A stretch of DNA of 64,000 nt, taken from an uncultured Lachnospiraceae bacterium. GTDB lineage: Bacteria > Bacillota > Clostridia > Lachnospirales > Lachnospiraceae. The stretch covers positions 186,001 to 250,000 of the forward strand of contig CABUPO010000003.1 in NCBI GenBank assembly GCA_902493385.1, given 5' to 3'. The notes beneath the pieces were generated by a model. It did not search any database. It was not told where the DNA came from and saw nothing but the letters and a program-made list of their open reading frames with translations. Shown here piece by piece: positions 17,912 through 26,958 of the stretch (its first letter is position 1; each line of letters begins with the position of its first letter). Both the position numbers and the translations under genes were made by a program.

Positions 17912-17983
17912 CTGGGCTACAAGGATTCGAACCTTGAAATGCTGGAGTCAGAGTCCAGTGCCTTACCGTTTGGCGATAGCCCA
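17912..17983 (-). tRNA. tRNA-Gln (anticodon CTG)
   Basis: The minus strand folds into a full cloverleaf: acceptor TGGGCTA/TAGCCCA, D arm with GCCAAACGGTAAGGC, anticodon stem CTGGA/TCCAG around loop CTCTGAC (anticodon CTG), and T arm CAAGG-TTCGAAT-CCTTG. CCA is not encoded. It stands alone and its 3' end faces the accessory block. Confidence 0.95.
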
Positions 17984-18131
17984 ATATTCTCAACGAATGC
18001 TATTATAACAGAGCGATATGACTAATGCAAGTATTTTTTTTAAAATTTCAAAATCTTTTTTCCTTGACAAACTTTACCCAATACTTCAATATACAATATA
18101 GTATATTAACATATTTATTTGGGAGAATAAA

Positions 18132-18890
18132 ATGGCAATACAGACTGACAACAAAAAAACTACTTTAGAAGACGACGCCTCCATATATTCAGAACATAAA
18201 GACCGTTCAGATAAAGAAATATGGAATAATATGAATAAAAAAGAACGCTCCGCATGGTTTAAGGACTACTATCTTGCGCCTATACTTGCAGGCATAGTTA
18301 TTGCTGCCATTGCGGCATACCTTATATATGATGCAGTAAGCAGTTACAGAGATATCGCATTATTTACAACAGTTATTAACGACAGCTTTGATGCAGATTC
18401 GCGCGACAGCCTGTCAGGCAGTGTACTTGAATATCTTGGAGGCGACCCTTCCAAAGAAAAGGTTGATATAGAAGACAACTATATGCTCTCCGGTTCTTCA
18501 GGAAGCAATACGGCTGCGGCTGCACAGCGGATAACTTCGTATATATATGCGAAGCAGCTCGATATAATAATCGCCGACCCTGATTACTTTAACCACTATG
18601 CTTCTCTGGGATGCTTTTATGACTTAAGAGATATACTAAGCGAAGAACAGCTTGAAAAATATTCCGAATATATATATTATCCTGAATTAGAAGAAAATTC
18701 TGACACAAATGCTCCTGAAGAACTAACCACAATACGTCCTGATGAAACATATCCATGTGGCATAGTTCTGTCAGACAGCTCTGCATACTCATCTCTCGGC
18801 GGCGCGCAGACCAAGCCAGTAATGGGTATTGTAGTCACAAGCCAAAGAGTTTCCAATGCAGTAAAATTTCTTGATTACCTGTTCCAGTAG
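18132..18890 (+). CDS. Single-pass membrane protein of unknown function
   Basis: A 252-aa protein. A polar N-terminus of about 50 residues is followed by one hydrophobic helix (LAPILAGIVIAAIAAYLIY) and an extracellular part rich in Ser, Asp and Tyr. The latter contains AKQLDIIIADPDYFNHYASL and later KPVMGIVVTSQRVSNAVKFL, faintly like a binding-protein fold. No family is recognised. GGGAG lies 7 bases before the ATG, and a perfect TTGACA box lies at 18064-18069. It meets the GGDEF gene tail to tail with one base between. Confidence 0.8.
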   Translation: MAIQTDNKKTTLEDDASIYSEHKDRSDKEIWNNMNKKERSAWFKDYYLAPILAGIVIAAIAAYLIYDAVSSYRDIALFTTVINDSFDADSRDSLSGSVLEYLGGDPSKEKVDIEDNYMLSGSSGSNTAAAAQRITSYIYAKQLDIIIADPDYFNHYASLGCFYDLRDILSEEQLEKYSEYIYYPELEENSDTNAPEELTTIRPDETYPCGIVLSDSSAYSSLGGAQTKPVMGIVVTSQRVSNAVKFLDYLFQ

Positions 18891-18891
18891 C

Positions 18892-20808
18892 CTACTTGCG
18901 ATTATGCTTTTTTAAAGCCTTGTGCTTATACATGCGTACATCGCCAAGCTTCATATAATACTCAAGCGGATGGTTTTCGTGATTTTCAGTAACAATCACC
19001 ATACCATAACTTGCATCAATAGTATATCCTGCTTCCTGCTTCTGATTATGCCGGTCAAGATACTCATACATCCTCTTAATGAATTGTTCAGCATCTTCTT
19101 TTGTGTATGCTCTTGCAAAAACATCAAATTCATCACCGCCGACACGGGCGCATATTTCATTTCCTTTAGACGCATATTCCATTGCATCTGCAAGTGTACA
19201 TATAGCGATATCACCCTGCATATGTCCGTATGTATCGTTAATATATTTAAGACCATCCATATCTATAGTCATAAATGCAAATGGTACTTTATTAGAAATA
19301 CATTCATCAAACAGCTGCTGTGCTTTAAATTCAAATCCTCTTCTGTTAAACAGCCCTGTAAGAGCGTCGCTTATGTATAATTCCTCAAGCTCTCTAAGCG
19401 TTCTTTCTAACGTCTGCTTTTTTGAAAGACTGACAAGGGCGTTTCCAAGATTGGTTGCAAAGGAATAATAATCATTCTGAAGCCCTTTATAATCATAAAA
19501 GCTTACGGCAGTATAGCCATATGCATTTTCAAGGTAATGTATTGACGAAAAATAATATATCTGCGGCTCATTTGTCGTATAACAGGATGGAATAAGCGTA
19601 TCTGAGTCAAATAAAAACGGTTCTCTGTAAAGATTACCTCTGTCCAGCATGGAAAGCACGCATACCATATCGGTATCAGAACCTTTCAAATCCACATTTT
19701 CAGAATGAATACGGCTTATCTCATCCAAATTGAAATCCTTCTTAAGACAGAGGAAGAAATTATTATAATTACCATTGATATACATATGGTTATCTATAAC
19801 GTATAATATATCGTCAAGGCTGTCTGCATCCTGCAGTGCAACACAAAAAAGCCTTATGTCTCTTGACAGAAGCCTCTCTTCCGTCTTGTCATCGCTCTTA
19901 ATATACTTTAAAACCTTATTCCATTTATCATAATTAACGCATCCGCAGCTTTCGCCTTTTATCATCACAGCGTCAACATATGTATTCTTCTCATGAGAAC
20001 GTCCGCAAAATATATCGTCAATTATATTGACAGCAGTCCTGCCAAGAACATCAAGCGGTACGTCGGCAGTCGTTAAGGAAGGCATATATTTTCTGTCGTT
20101 ATTCAGATTATCAAAGCCGGACACCATTATATCGTCAGGCACCTTATATCCTCTGATAACAAGAGCATCCATAACAGAAAACGCCATATAGTCGTTGGCG
20201 CACACTATAACCTCCGGAACACCAAGAGGCGACGAAAGGAATTGTTCAACAGCTTCCTCTCCTTTATCCTTCCAGTAATCCCCATGAAATATATAGCTGT
20301 CGTCATAATCAATATTGTACTCAGCCATAACCTCTTTATATACTGCAAGCCTGAGCTTAGCGTCCCTCATGTCTTTTCTGCCTGACATATACGCTATCTT
20401 TCTTAAACCGTGATCTTCTATAAAATGCTTAATAATATTCCTTATTCCTTCTATATCATTAAGCAGTACATTATAATATCCTTCTATAGGAAATCTTATA
20501 GACACCTTGGGACCGTCTACATATTTTTCAAGCTTTTCTTCAATCCCGTTCTCAACATCTTCCTTATTAAATATATCCTTCATATATATAGCGGCGTCAA
20601 TTAAAGAATAATCGAACATATCAAATATTGAAGCTTCTCTCTTTAGATATCCTTCGTTAGGCGTATACGGATTATTCCAGTGAAGTATTGCAACGTTATA
20701 TCCCAGTTCTTTTGCCCTCAATTGTATATGATGACATACTGTACGGTTATAAATATCCTGCATATCAGAAGCAAAGACCACAATAGTCTTAAGATCATTA
20801 TTGTACAT
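18892..20808 (-). CDS. LacI-type ligand-binding sensor fused to GGDEF diguanylate cyclase
   Basis: A 638-aa protein. Residues about 5-290 resemble the sugar-binding core of LacI/GalR regulators (IVVFASDMQDIYNRTV at the start, VPEVIVCANDYMAFSVMDAL, DDIMVSGFDNLNNDRKYMPS, LTTADVPLDVLG), but there is no N-terminal helix-turn-helix. A middle region of unknown type follows. The GGDEF domain starts at SDALTGLFNRRGFEF and carries the active-site motif RVGGDEFDVF, so c-di-GMP synthesis is expected. No signal peptide, so a cytoplasmic ligand is likely. Start at 20808: GGAGG lies 5 bases upstream. Confidence 0.88.
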   Translation of the reverse strand: MYNNDLKTIVVFASDMQDIYNRTVCHHIQLRAKELGYNVAILHWNNPYTPNEGYLKREASIFDMFDYSLIDAAIYMKDIFNKEDVENGIEEKLEKYVDGPKVSIRFPIEGYYNVLLNDIEGIRNIIKHFIEDHGLRKIAYMSGRKDMRDAKLRLAVYKEVMAEYNIDYDDSYIFHGDYWKDKGEEAVEQFLSSPLGVPEVIVCANDYMAFSVMDALVIRGYKVPDDIMVSGFDNLNNDRKYMPSLTTADVPLDVLGRTAVNIIDDIFCGRSHEKNTYVDAVMIKGESCGCVNYDKWNKVLKYIKSDDKTEERLLSRDIRLFCVALQDADSLDDILYVIDNHMYINGNYNNFFLCLKKDFNLDEISRIHSENVDLKGSDTDMVCVLSMLDRGNLYREPFLFDSDTLIPSCYTTNEPQIYYFSSIHYLENAYGYTAVSFYDYKGLQNDYYSFATNLGNALVSLSKKQTLERTLRELEELYISDALTGLFNRRGFEFKAQQLFDECISNKVPFAFMTIDMDGLKYINDTYGHMQGDIAICTLADAMEYASKGNEICARVGGDEFDVFARAYTKEDAEQFIKRMYEYLDRHNQKQEAGYTIDASYGMVIVTENHENHPLEYYMKLGDVRMYKHKALKKHNRK

Positions 20809-20908
20809 ATAGTCCTCCAATACATTGTTTCTGCCTAAAAATATATATAAATTTTATCACTTAACAAATATATTATCAAGATAAAAATGTTTAAACCTTT
20901 CATTTTTC

Positions 20909-20937
20909 TTGACATCAAATATATCATTTAATATAAT
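20909..20937 (+). promoter_or_regulatory. Perfect-consensus sigma-A promoter for the hydrogenase
   Basis: TTGACA (20909-20914), 17-base spacer, TATAAT (20932-20937). All 12 consensus bases match, which suggests strong basal transcription. A GGAGG follows 8 bases before the ATG at 20971. Confidence 0.85.
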
Positions 20938-20970
20938 TTTTTATATAACTCATAAAAAGGAGGTAAACAA

Positions 20971-22473
20971 ATGAGAGGAATCGAAACATCCGTTTCAAAG
21001 ATTCGTGGAAAAGTACTTGAAGAAGTTGCCCGCGCAGCATATGAATCAGAAAATGTTACACAGGCTCTCGAGGCTATTCCTTTTTCAATATCCCCTACAG
21101 ACGAACCAAAGTACAGAGAAAGCGTTTGGAGGGAACGCGCCATAGCATCGGAGCGTATCCGACTTGCAATGGGTCTTTCATTAAGACCGTCTGACCATGC
21201 CGTACATATGACGTCAGGTTTTGAAGAAAGCAATATTACAGAGAAATATTACGAGCCGCCGCTTATGCAGGTTATACCTTCAGCGTGCGACAGATGCGAA
21301 GACAATGTTTACATGGCAACTAACGCATGTCGCGGCTGCGTTGCACATCCATGTATGGAAGTTTGTCCAAAGGGAGCAATTTCACGAGTAAACGGACGTG
21401 CTGTCATTGATCAGGATAAATGTATCAAATGCGGAAAATGTAAGGCAATATGTCCTTACGAGGCTATAGTTAAGAAAGAACGTCCATGTGCAAAGGCATG
21501 CGGCGTTAACGCTATCACTACAGATGAACTGGGGCGCGCCCGCATTAATTCAGAAATATGCGTATCATGCGGTCAGTGTATGGTAAGCTGTCCATTCGGC
21601 GCCATAGCTGACAAGTCGCAGATATATCAGATGATTAAATGTATCAAAGAGGGCGGACAGGTAATCGCTGCAGTTGCTCCTGCATTTGAGGGACAGTTCG
21701 GCGCTGACGTTACTCCAAAGCAGATACTTGGCGCTCTTAAGGACGTTGGCTTCAGCGAAGCATACGAAGTGGCTCTCGGCGCTGATATCGGCGCAATTGC
21801 AGAAGCACACCACTATGTTGAAGAGGTTGCAACAGGCAATCTTCCATTCCTTCTGACTTCATGCTGTCCTGCATGGGCAATGCTTGCAAAGAAACAGTTC
21901 CCTGAGAACATAGACAGCGTATCGTCAGAGCTGACTCCTATGGTTGCAACCGCAAGAAGTATTAAGAAAGAACATCCTGACTGCAAGGTTGTATTTATCG
22001 GGCCATGCGCCGCCAAGAAGCTGGAAGCATCCAGAAGAACTGTACGAAGCGATGTGGATTTTGTTATTACTTTTGAAGAGCTTGCCGCTATTTTCAGGGC
22101 CAAAAAAATTAATTTTGACAATTATGAAAAAGGCCGCGCAATGCATAATGCAACAGGCGCAGGAAGAGGCTATGCGGTATCCGGAGGCGTTGCGTCAGCC
22201 GTAACAGCTTGTATTAACGAATACTATCCTGGAGTTCCTGTACACGTTGAACATGCAGAAGGCTTAAGCGACTGTAAAAAAATTCTCATGCTTGCCAAAG
22301 CAGGAAAAATGGACGGCTGTCTTATCGAAGGCATGGGATGTCCTGGAGGCTGTATAGCAGGCGCGGGAACTATTGCTCCTATCAAGAGCGCTAAGACCGC
22401 TGTTGAAAAAACAGTCAAAGAATCCACAAAGAAATTACCTCCAAAGGATTTGGTAGATATAGTGCTGGATTAA
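20971..22473 (+). CDS. Monomeric [FeFe] hydrogenase, group B-like
   Basis: Catalyses reversible proton reduction with electrons from ferredoxin-like carriers. The 500-aa protein has an N-terminal region with a Cys-rich stretch (ACDRCEDN, ACRGCVAHPCMEVCPKGAI), then ferredoxin-type motifs CIKCGKCKAICPYEAI and CVSCGQCMVSCPFGAI. The H-cluster domain shows TSCCPAW (near residue 296), IGPCAAKKLE and EGMGCPGGCIAGAG. The L2 motif differs from the MPCxxK form of group A enzymes, which points to group B. It stands alone; the HydEFG maturases must be elsewhere. Confidence 0.9.
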   Translation: MRGIETSVSKIRGKVLEEVARAAYESENVTQALEAIPFSISPTDEPKYRESVWRERAIASERIRLAMGLSLRPSDHAVHMTSGFEESNITEKYYEPPLMQVIPSACDRCEDNVYMATNACRGCVAHPCMEVCPKGAISRVNGRAVIDQDKCIKCGKCKAICPYEAIVKKERPCAKACGVNAITTDELGRARINSEICVSCGQCMVSCPFGAIADKSQIYQMIKCIKEGGQVIAAVAPAFEGQFGADVTPKQILGALKDVGFSEAYEVALGADIGAIAEAHHYVEEVATGNLPFLLTSCCPAWAMLAKKQFPENIDSVSSELTPMVATARSIKKEHPDCKVVFIGPCAAKKLEASRRTVRSDVDFVITFEELAAIFRAKKINFDNYEKGRAMHNATGAGRGYAVSGGVASAVTACINEYYPGVPVHVEHAEGLSDCKKILMLAKAGKMDGCLIEGMGCPGGCIAGAGTIAPIKSAKTAVEKTVKESTKKLPPKDLVDIVLD

Positions 22474-22497
22474 TAAATATAATAAGTTTCAAATCTA

Positions 22498-22523
22498 ATG
22501 CCCCGCCAAAACCAGCGGGGCAT
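22498..22523. terminator. Terminator between hydrogenase and cdaR (convergent)
   Basis: ATGCCCCGC (22498-22506) pairs with GCGGGGCAT (22515-22523) around an 8-base loop, followed by TTTAAGTTTT on the plus strand. It sits between two convergent genes and can serve the hydrogenase; the minus-strand T-run is poor. Confidence 0.75.
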
Positions 22524-22547
22524 TTAAGTTTTACAGAAACATATTAA

Positions 22548-23885
22548 TTACTCTTCACCGACAGGCGCGGCGGATGGTTCTGCCGACGGTTCTATATCCG
22601 GAACTGCCGTCGTGCCTGTACTGCTTGCATTTACCTTAATTATATAAGGCTCGGATATTATAAACTCCTCAGGTACATTTTCATACTGAACTGAAACATA
22701 ACTCACGCCTTCGCCAATGTCTGAAAGGTCAATATAGGCGCCTACGCTCTCATTAGTAAAATTTTTAATCTGCTCATCGGTACCCATAAGTTCCAAAAAG
22801 AACATATCGTTATCAGGAAAATATATCTCCATATCATCAGGCCTGTTCTTTATTGTTATATCGGTAGAAGAAATCTCCACCTGCGACCTTATAACAGGGC
22901 TCAGCTGTATTCTTACTGATATATTGTCCTCAGAACTAACAAGCTTAACTCCGTCAGGAAGGTAGTTCGTAATTACTACATTCGTTTCATACTGCTCTGA
23001 AGCGTCAGTAATATCAACAGGAATCTCTACGCTTTCTATATCAGAAAGCTTCTTTGATGGTCCGCCAACTGTAATAACCTCAGGCGTGAATTCATATTCA
23101 TCATTATACACATATCCTTCCTTCGGCGTACCCTTTACATTAATTTTAACCGGAATTTCTTTGGTATTAAATATACTTACGCCTACATTTACTGTCTCAA
23201 TAACGTCACCGTTATAAAGGAAGGTAAAAAATGAACTGTCAAGCTTATTACCATCTTCGTCATACGCCACAAGGACAGCGTCAGAAGAAAATCCCCTCTT
23301 TGCTCCGCTTACATCAACCTCTACCTTAATGGAATCAACGCGTTGAATCTTTGATACGCCTCCGGATATTGTAATTATATTAGGTTTTATTTCAAAATCA
23401 TCTACATAATACCCGTCTGAAACATCACCCGTAGTATCTACAGTCACCTGCATATTCTTAGTGGCTATATCCTCAAGCTTGACAACAAGCATACGATTCT
23501 TAGTATCTATCTCAATATTCTCAGCTTTATCACATTTAACAACAATGTCGGCGGCAAAAACCGGCGAAAGCTTTGACAAATCTGCCGATGCGCTGAAATC
23601 GGATATACTCAGATTCTTGATAACGCTGGTTTTACCTCTTACAGTAAAATCTACAGTCTGCCCTTCAACAACTTCATACACCTGATTAATTGAAGTAATC
23701 GCCGACTGATTAATAATATTGACCTCAAGACCGCTGAAATTACGCGTAGTAACGGGGTCTGCAACGTTAATGATAATAAGCCATATCATAACCGCTATTC
23801 CAAGGGATAAAAGCTTATATAAAAAGTTGTTCATGAAAATATTCTTTACAAATTCCTTTGTTCTTTTCCATATTGTCGACATCAT
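22548..23885 (-). CDS. cdaR: YbbR-domain regulator of diadenylate cyclase
   Basis: Membrane-anchored protein that modulates CdaA. The 445-aa protein has a short cytoplasmic start, one membrane helix (LYKLLSLGIAVMIWLIIINV) and an extracellular part of repeated YbbR domains (for example PVKINVKGTPKEGYVYNDEY and VDFTVRGKTSVIKNLSISDF), ending in a Pro/Ala/Glu-rich tail. It starts 5 bases after cdaA, as in other Firmicutes. The usual third gene, glmM, is absent here. Confidence 0.88.
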   Translation of the reverse strand: MMSTIWKRTKEFVKNIFMNNFLYKLLSLGIAVMIWLIIINVADPVTTRNFSGLEVNIINQSAITSINQVYEVVEGQTVDFTVRGKTSVIKNLSISDFSASADLSKLSPVFAADIVVKCDKAENIEIDTKNRMLVVKLEDIATKNMQVTVDTTGDVSDGYYVDDFEIKPNIITISGGVSKIQRVDSIKVEVDVSGAKRGFSSDAVLVAYDEDGNKLDSSFFTFLYNGDVIETVNVGVSIFNTKEIPVKINVKGTPKEGYVYNDEYEFTPEVITVGGPSKKLSDIESVEIPVDITDASEQYETNVVITNYLPDGVKLVSSEDNISVRIQLSPVIRSQVEISSTDITIKNRPDDMEIYFPDNDMFFLELMGTDEQIKNFTNESVGAYIDLSDIGEGVSYVSVQYENVPEEFIISEPYIIKVNASSTGTTAVPDIEPSAEPSAAPVGEE

Positions 23886-23890
23886 ACTTT

Positions 23891-24742
23891 TTATTTATCC
23901 CCCTTCCTGTGCCAGAAGCTTCTTTTGGGATTGTCATTTTTTCCTGAAAATTCCAAAAGCTCCTGCTCTAATCTGTCAGAAGTAATATTACGTGTAAGAT
24001 ATCCAAATCTGGCTATAGAAATTGCACCAGTCTCTTCCGAAACAACAACTGTAAGACTGTCAGATATTTCACTAATGCCTACGGCCGCCCTGTGTCTGGT
24101 TCCAAGCTCTTTGCTAAGCTCAAGGTTATCAGACAGAGGAAGATAGCATGTTGCCGCCAAAATCCTGTCTTCCCTTATAATCACAGCGCCGTCATGAAGA
24201 GGAGTATTATGCTCAAATATATTAATAAGCAGCTGCGATGATATATCAGCATTAATTGAAATTCCGTTCTTTTCATTTTCCTTAAGATTAATCGCGTCCT
24301 CAATTACAATAAGCGCTCCGGTTTTTTCACGGCTCATAGTAATGCACGCCCTGACAATCTCGCCTATGGATTTATCTGAAAGATTCTGGTCCTCGTCATC
24401 CGATGAAAACAGATTGGCCAATACGTTCTTTCTTCCAAGCTGTTCAAGAGCGCTTCTAAGTTCCGGCTGAAATACAATAATGAGCGCAATAATTCCGACA
24501 CTAATCGCATTCTTAAAAATCCAAAGAATGACATCCATCTGTAAAATCATTGCAGCTATAGAAAAAACAAGGAGAAAAATAATGCCCTTAACAAGCATCC
24601 ATGCCCTTGTATTTTTAACCCACATTATTACCTGATATATGGCAAAAGCAATAATTATCATCTCCGCAATGTCTATTATAGTCATCTGCGGCAATGATAA
24701 TCCGACAAGATATTGGCTTATAAACCTTTTTATCATATCCAT
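23891..24742 (-). CDS. cdaA: Diadenylate cyclase CdaA
   Basis: Makes c-di-AMP from two ATP, controlling potassium and osmotic balance and cell-wall integrity. The 283-aa protein has three N-terminal membrane helices and the DAC domain with PLHDGAVII (DGA motif) and GTRHRAAVG (RHR motif). Length fits the family. It lies between a multi-pass membrane protein gene (6 bases upstream) and cdaR (5 bases downstream), so all are probably one transcript. Confidence 0.95.
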   Translation of the reverse strand: MDMIKRFISQYLVGLSLPQMTIIDIAEMIIIAFAIYQVIMWVKNTRAWMLVKGIIFLLVFSIAAMILQMDVILWIFKNAISVGIIALIIVFQPELRSALEQLGRKNVLANLFSSDDEDQNLSDKSIGEIVRACITMSREKTGALIVIEDAINLKENEKNGISINADISSQLLINIFEHNTPLHDGAVIIREDRILAATCYLPLSDNLELSKELGTRHRAAVGISEISDSLTVVVSEETGAISIARFGYLTRNITSDRLEQELLEFSGKNDNPKRSFWHRKGDK

Positions 24743-24748
24743 TGGACA

Positions 24749-25747
24749 TTACTCCTTATCCTTATCATATAAATCATGATTAATGATATCGGCAATATTG
24801 GCCGTATTTCCGGTTGGCTTTTGCGCGTTAATTCTTTTGACCTGCATCTGTGGCGCGGCAACTGTAAGCTTAGGAACAGCTTTTACATAATAATAATATT
24901 CATCATCCTCAAACTGAATATTCTTAGTACCGGCATAATCTAATGACATTCTGAAAAACTGCGCCGTATAAGCGATAATTCCGCTTACTACAGTTCCTGC
25001 AAGTATCCCGAATACACTGCTGTCATTCTCGACAAATGCAGATACTGACAAAAACGAAATAATATTAACCATTACTCCTATAATAATCGCAAAATCCGTT
25101 GCATGCTTAATCTTCTGTCTCCTGATAATATATACAATAAGAAATACAGCAGAGAAAATAATTGCAGATACAGCCATATATCTGTTATTACGAAGGTAGT
25201 CCACAAGCATATTAAAGAAATTAACCGTATTAGCAACACCTGTTCCGTCTGATATTCCCGCGATAACCGACACCGAATGAAACATATAATACAATACAAC
25301 ACCTATAATAACGGCTATAATTGAAACCGGACCCATGAAAATACCACATAAAAGAGGCACAGCATACGGAATATGCAAAACATATAATACAGGTACCGCA
25401 ATTATAACATACGCCTGCTTCGTCTCATATCTTACAAATAATAAATATATTATAATATAAATCACTGCATATACTACGGCAAGCACGGGCGCAATATTGT
25501 ATGCATTAACAACTGTCACCGATATTACAATCAGAAACAAGACTGCGTCAGGCGTAAGCACCGCTATAACCGACAATCCCGCTACTATAATTGTGTTCTT
25601 AAACAGGCTGCTGTAGCCCATCTCTGCATTAATAATTGTAAGCAGCAGAAATGTACAGACAAGCTTAAGCAGAATCCTGATATACACCCCGTATTTTTCA
25701 TAAAAGCTTTTTATATGCTCCTTTATTTCCAAAAGCTTAAGAACCAT
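24749..25747 (-). CDS. Multi-pass membrane protein of unknown function, next to cdaA
   Basis: A 332-aa protein with about eight hydrophobic helices and a cytoplasmic C-terminal tail containing the acidic/aromatic patch FEDDEYYYYVKAVPKLTV and ending in charged residues. No family recognised with confidence. The spacing (3 bases from the gene above, 6 from cdaA) implies co-translation with the c-di-AMP genes and perhaps a role in the same envelope process. Confidence 0.8.
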   Translation of the reverse strand: MVLKLLEIKEHIKSFYEKYGVYIRILLKLVCTFLLLTIINAEMGYSSLFKNTIIVAGLSVIAVLTPDAVLFLIVISVTVVNAYNIAPVLAVVYAVIYIIIYLLFVRYETKQAYVIIAVPVLYVLHIPYAVPLLCGIFMGPVSIIAVIIGVVLYYMFHSVSVIAGISDGTGVANTVNFFNMLVDYLRNNRYMAVSAIIFSAVFLIVYIIRRQKIKHATDFAIIIGVMVNIISFLSVSAFVENDSSVFGILAGTVVSGIIAYTAQFFRMSLDYAGTKNIQFEDDEYYYYVKAVPKLTVAAPQMQVKRINAQKPTGNTANIADIINHDLYDKDKE

Positions 25748-25750
25748 CTG

Positions 25751-26161
25751 TTATCCCTCCACAGTTTCAGAATCATCTGTCTGATAGTTTTTATTAAGAT
25801 ACTTCAGGTATCTGAAATATCTTTTTACCCGTATCCATGCGGCATTATATTTTCTTGAATATATGAATATGGAAATAAATGCATATACAATAACAAGAAG
25901 CACATAAACTCCCGCAACCCATAATACAATCTCTTTGTAAGGAAGCTTAATTGCATTACTGATAATATTCTCCATATTATACATAATAATCAGAGCCAAA
26001 ATGAGCACATACGCCAGAGTAACAGATACCATCGACTTTAAAAGCGAAAGCCTTATATAATCATTTTTATAAAAACGTACTATTCTAAGGTCCTTATGCC
26101 CTATTCCTTTTTCATATTCTGCCATGCAGAACATAATCTTAATCTTCTTTTTACTGAGCAT
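25751..26161 (-). CDS. Small two-helix membrane protein of unknown function
   Basis: A 136-aa protein. A basic N-terminus (MLSKKKIKIMFCMAEYEKGI) precedes two hydrophobic helices (SVTLAYVLILALIIMY and VLWVAGVYVLLVIVYAFISI) and a basic tail. The start at 26161 has GGAGG 5 bases upstream; the in-frame start at 26206 has none. It is first in the likely operon with the next membrane protein, cdaA and cdaR. Function unknown. Confidence 0.75.
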   Translation of the reverse strand: MLSKKKIKIMFCMAEYEKGIGHKDLRIVRFYKNDYIRLSLLKSMVSVTLAYVLILALIIMYNMENIISNAIKLPYKEIVLWVAGVYVLLVIVYAFISIFIYSRKYNAAWIRVKRYFRYLKYLNKNYQTDDSETVEG

Positions 26162-26229
26162 TATTTCCTCCGCAATGTTGTAATACTTATACATTTTACC
26201 ATGCACAAGTTAAGTAAGCAATTATTTTC

Positions 26230-26823
26230 TCACATTTTATAGACAAGATGTTCAACAAGTATCTTAATTCCAAGTATTATAAGAACCAGTCCTCCGGCAG
26301 TCTCTGCTTTTGATTTGTATTTCAGTCCAAATATACTTCCCGCCCACACCCCTGCTGAGGATATAACAAATGTAATAATTCCAATAATCAGAGCTGCAAT
26401 AAGCGTGTTGATATGTACAGAAATTCCCGAAATAATATTCACCGGAACACATACGAATGTAATTCCTACGGCAAGCGCGTCTATGCTTGTAGCTATCGCC
26501 ATCATAAACATTGTTTTGAATCCAAGCGAATCATCCGCCTCGTCCACACCCGACGACAGCGCCTCTCTAATCATATTGCCCCCGATTGCCAAAAGCAGAA
26601 TAAACGCAATCCAATGGTCAAATTCTTCTATATAAGAAGCAAATCTTACTCCTGCAAAATAACCTATAACCGGCATCGCAGCCTGAAATGTTCCAAACCA
26701 TACTCCGCATACAGACGCTTTACGCATATCGATGCTTTTCATCGCAAGTCCTTTACATACTGATACCGCAAACGCGTCCATTGCAAGACCTACAGACAGT
26801 ATTATAAGCTCTAACAGACCCAT
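26230..26823 (-). CDS. mntP: Manganese efflux pump MntP
   Basis: A 197-aa membrane protein of the MntP family that exports excess Mn2+. It shows the two related Asp-containing helix motifs SVGLAMDAFAVSVCKGLAMK and TSIDALAVGITF, and six hydrophobic helices. No yybP-ykoY manganese riboswitch is visible in the 135 bases upstream, so control may differ from that in other bacteria. Confidence 0.9.
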   Translation of the reverse strand: MGLLELIILSVGLAMDAFAVSVCKGLAMKSIDMRKASVCGVWFGTFQAAMPVIGYFAGVRFASYIEEFDHWIAFILLLAIGGNMIREALSSGVDEADDSLGFKTMFMMAIATSIDALAVGITFVCVPVNIISGISVHINTLIAALIIGIITFVISSAGVWAGSIFGLKYKSKAETAGGLVLIILGIKILVEHLVYKM

Positions 26824-26904
26824 ATAAACGCTCCTTAAATATTAAATATAATAATTATAACACAAAGAATACATTAAAACCACCGTACAGATACATTTTA
26901 TTTA

Positions 26905-26933
26905 TTGTTAAACGTCTTGCTTTATTATATAAT
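26905..26933 (+). promoter_or_regulatory. Sigma-A-like promoter for the merR-dapL genes
   Basis: TTGTTA (26905-26910), 17-base spacer, TATAAT (26928-26933), 25 bases before the MerR start codon. The -10 is perfect. The short spacing resembles directly transcribed starts with a GGAGGTGA ribosome-binding site. Confidence 0.6.
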
Positions 26934-26958
26934 GACTTGTATCCGGAGGTGAGAATTT

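Noticed and set aside
26824..26958. yybP-ykoY manganese riboswitch before mntP
   Set aside because: The conserved core is not present, and the region is AT-rich with only a promoter for the divergent MerR gene.
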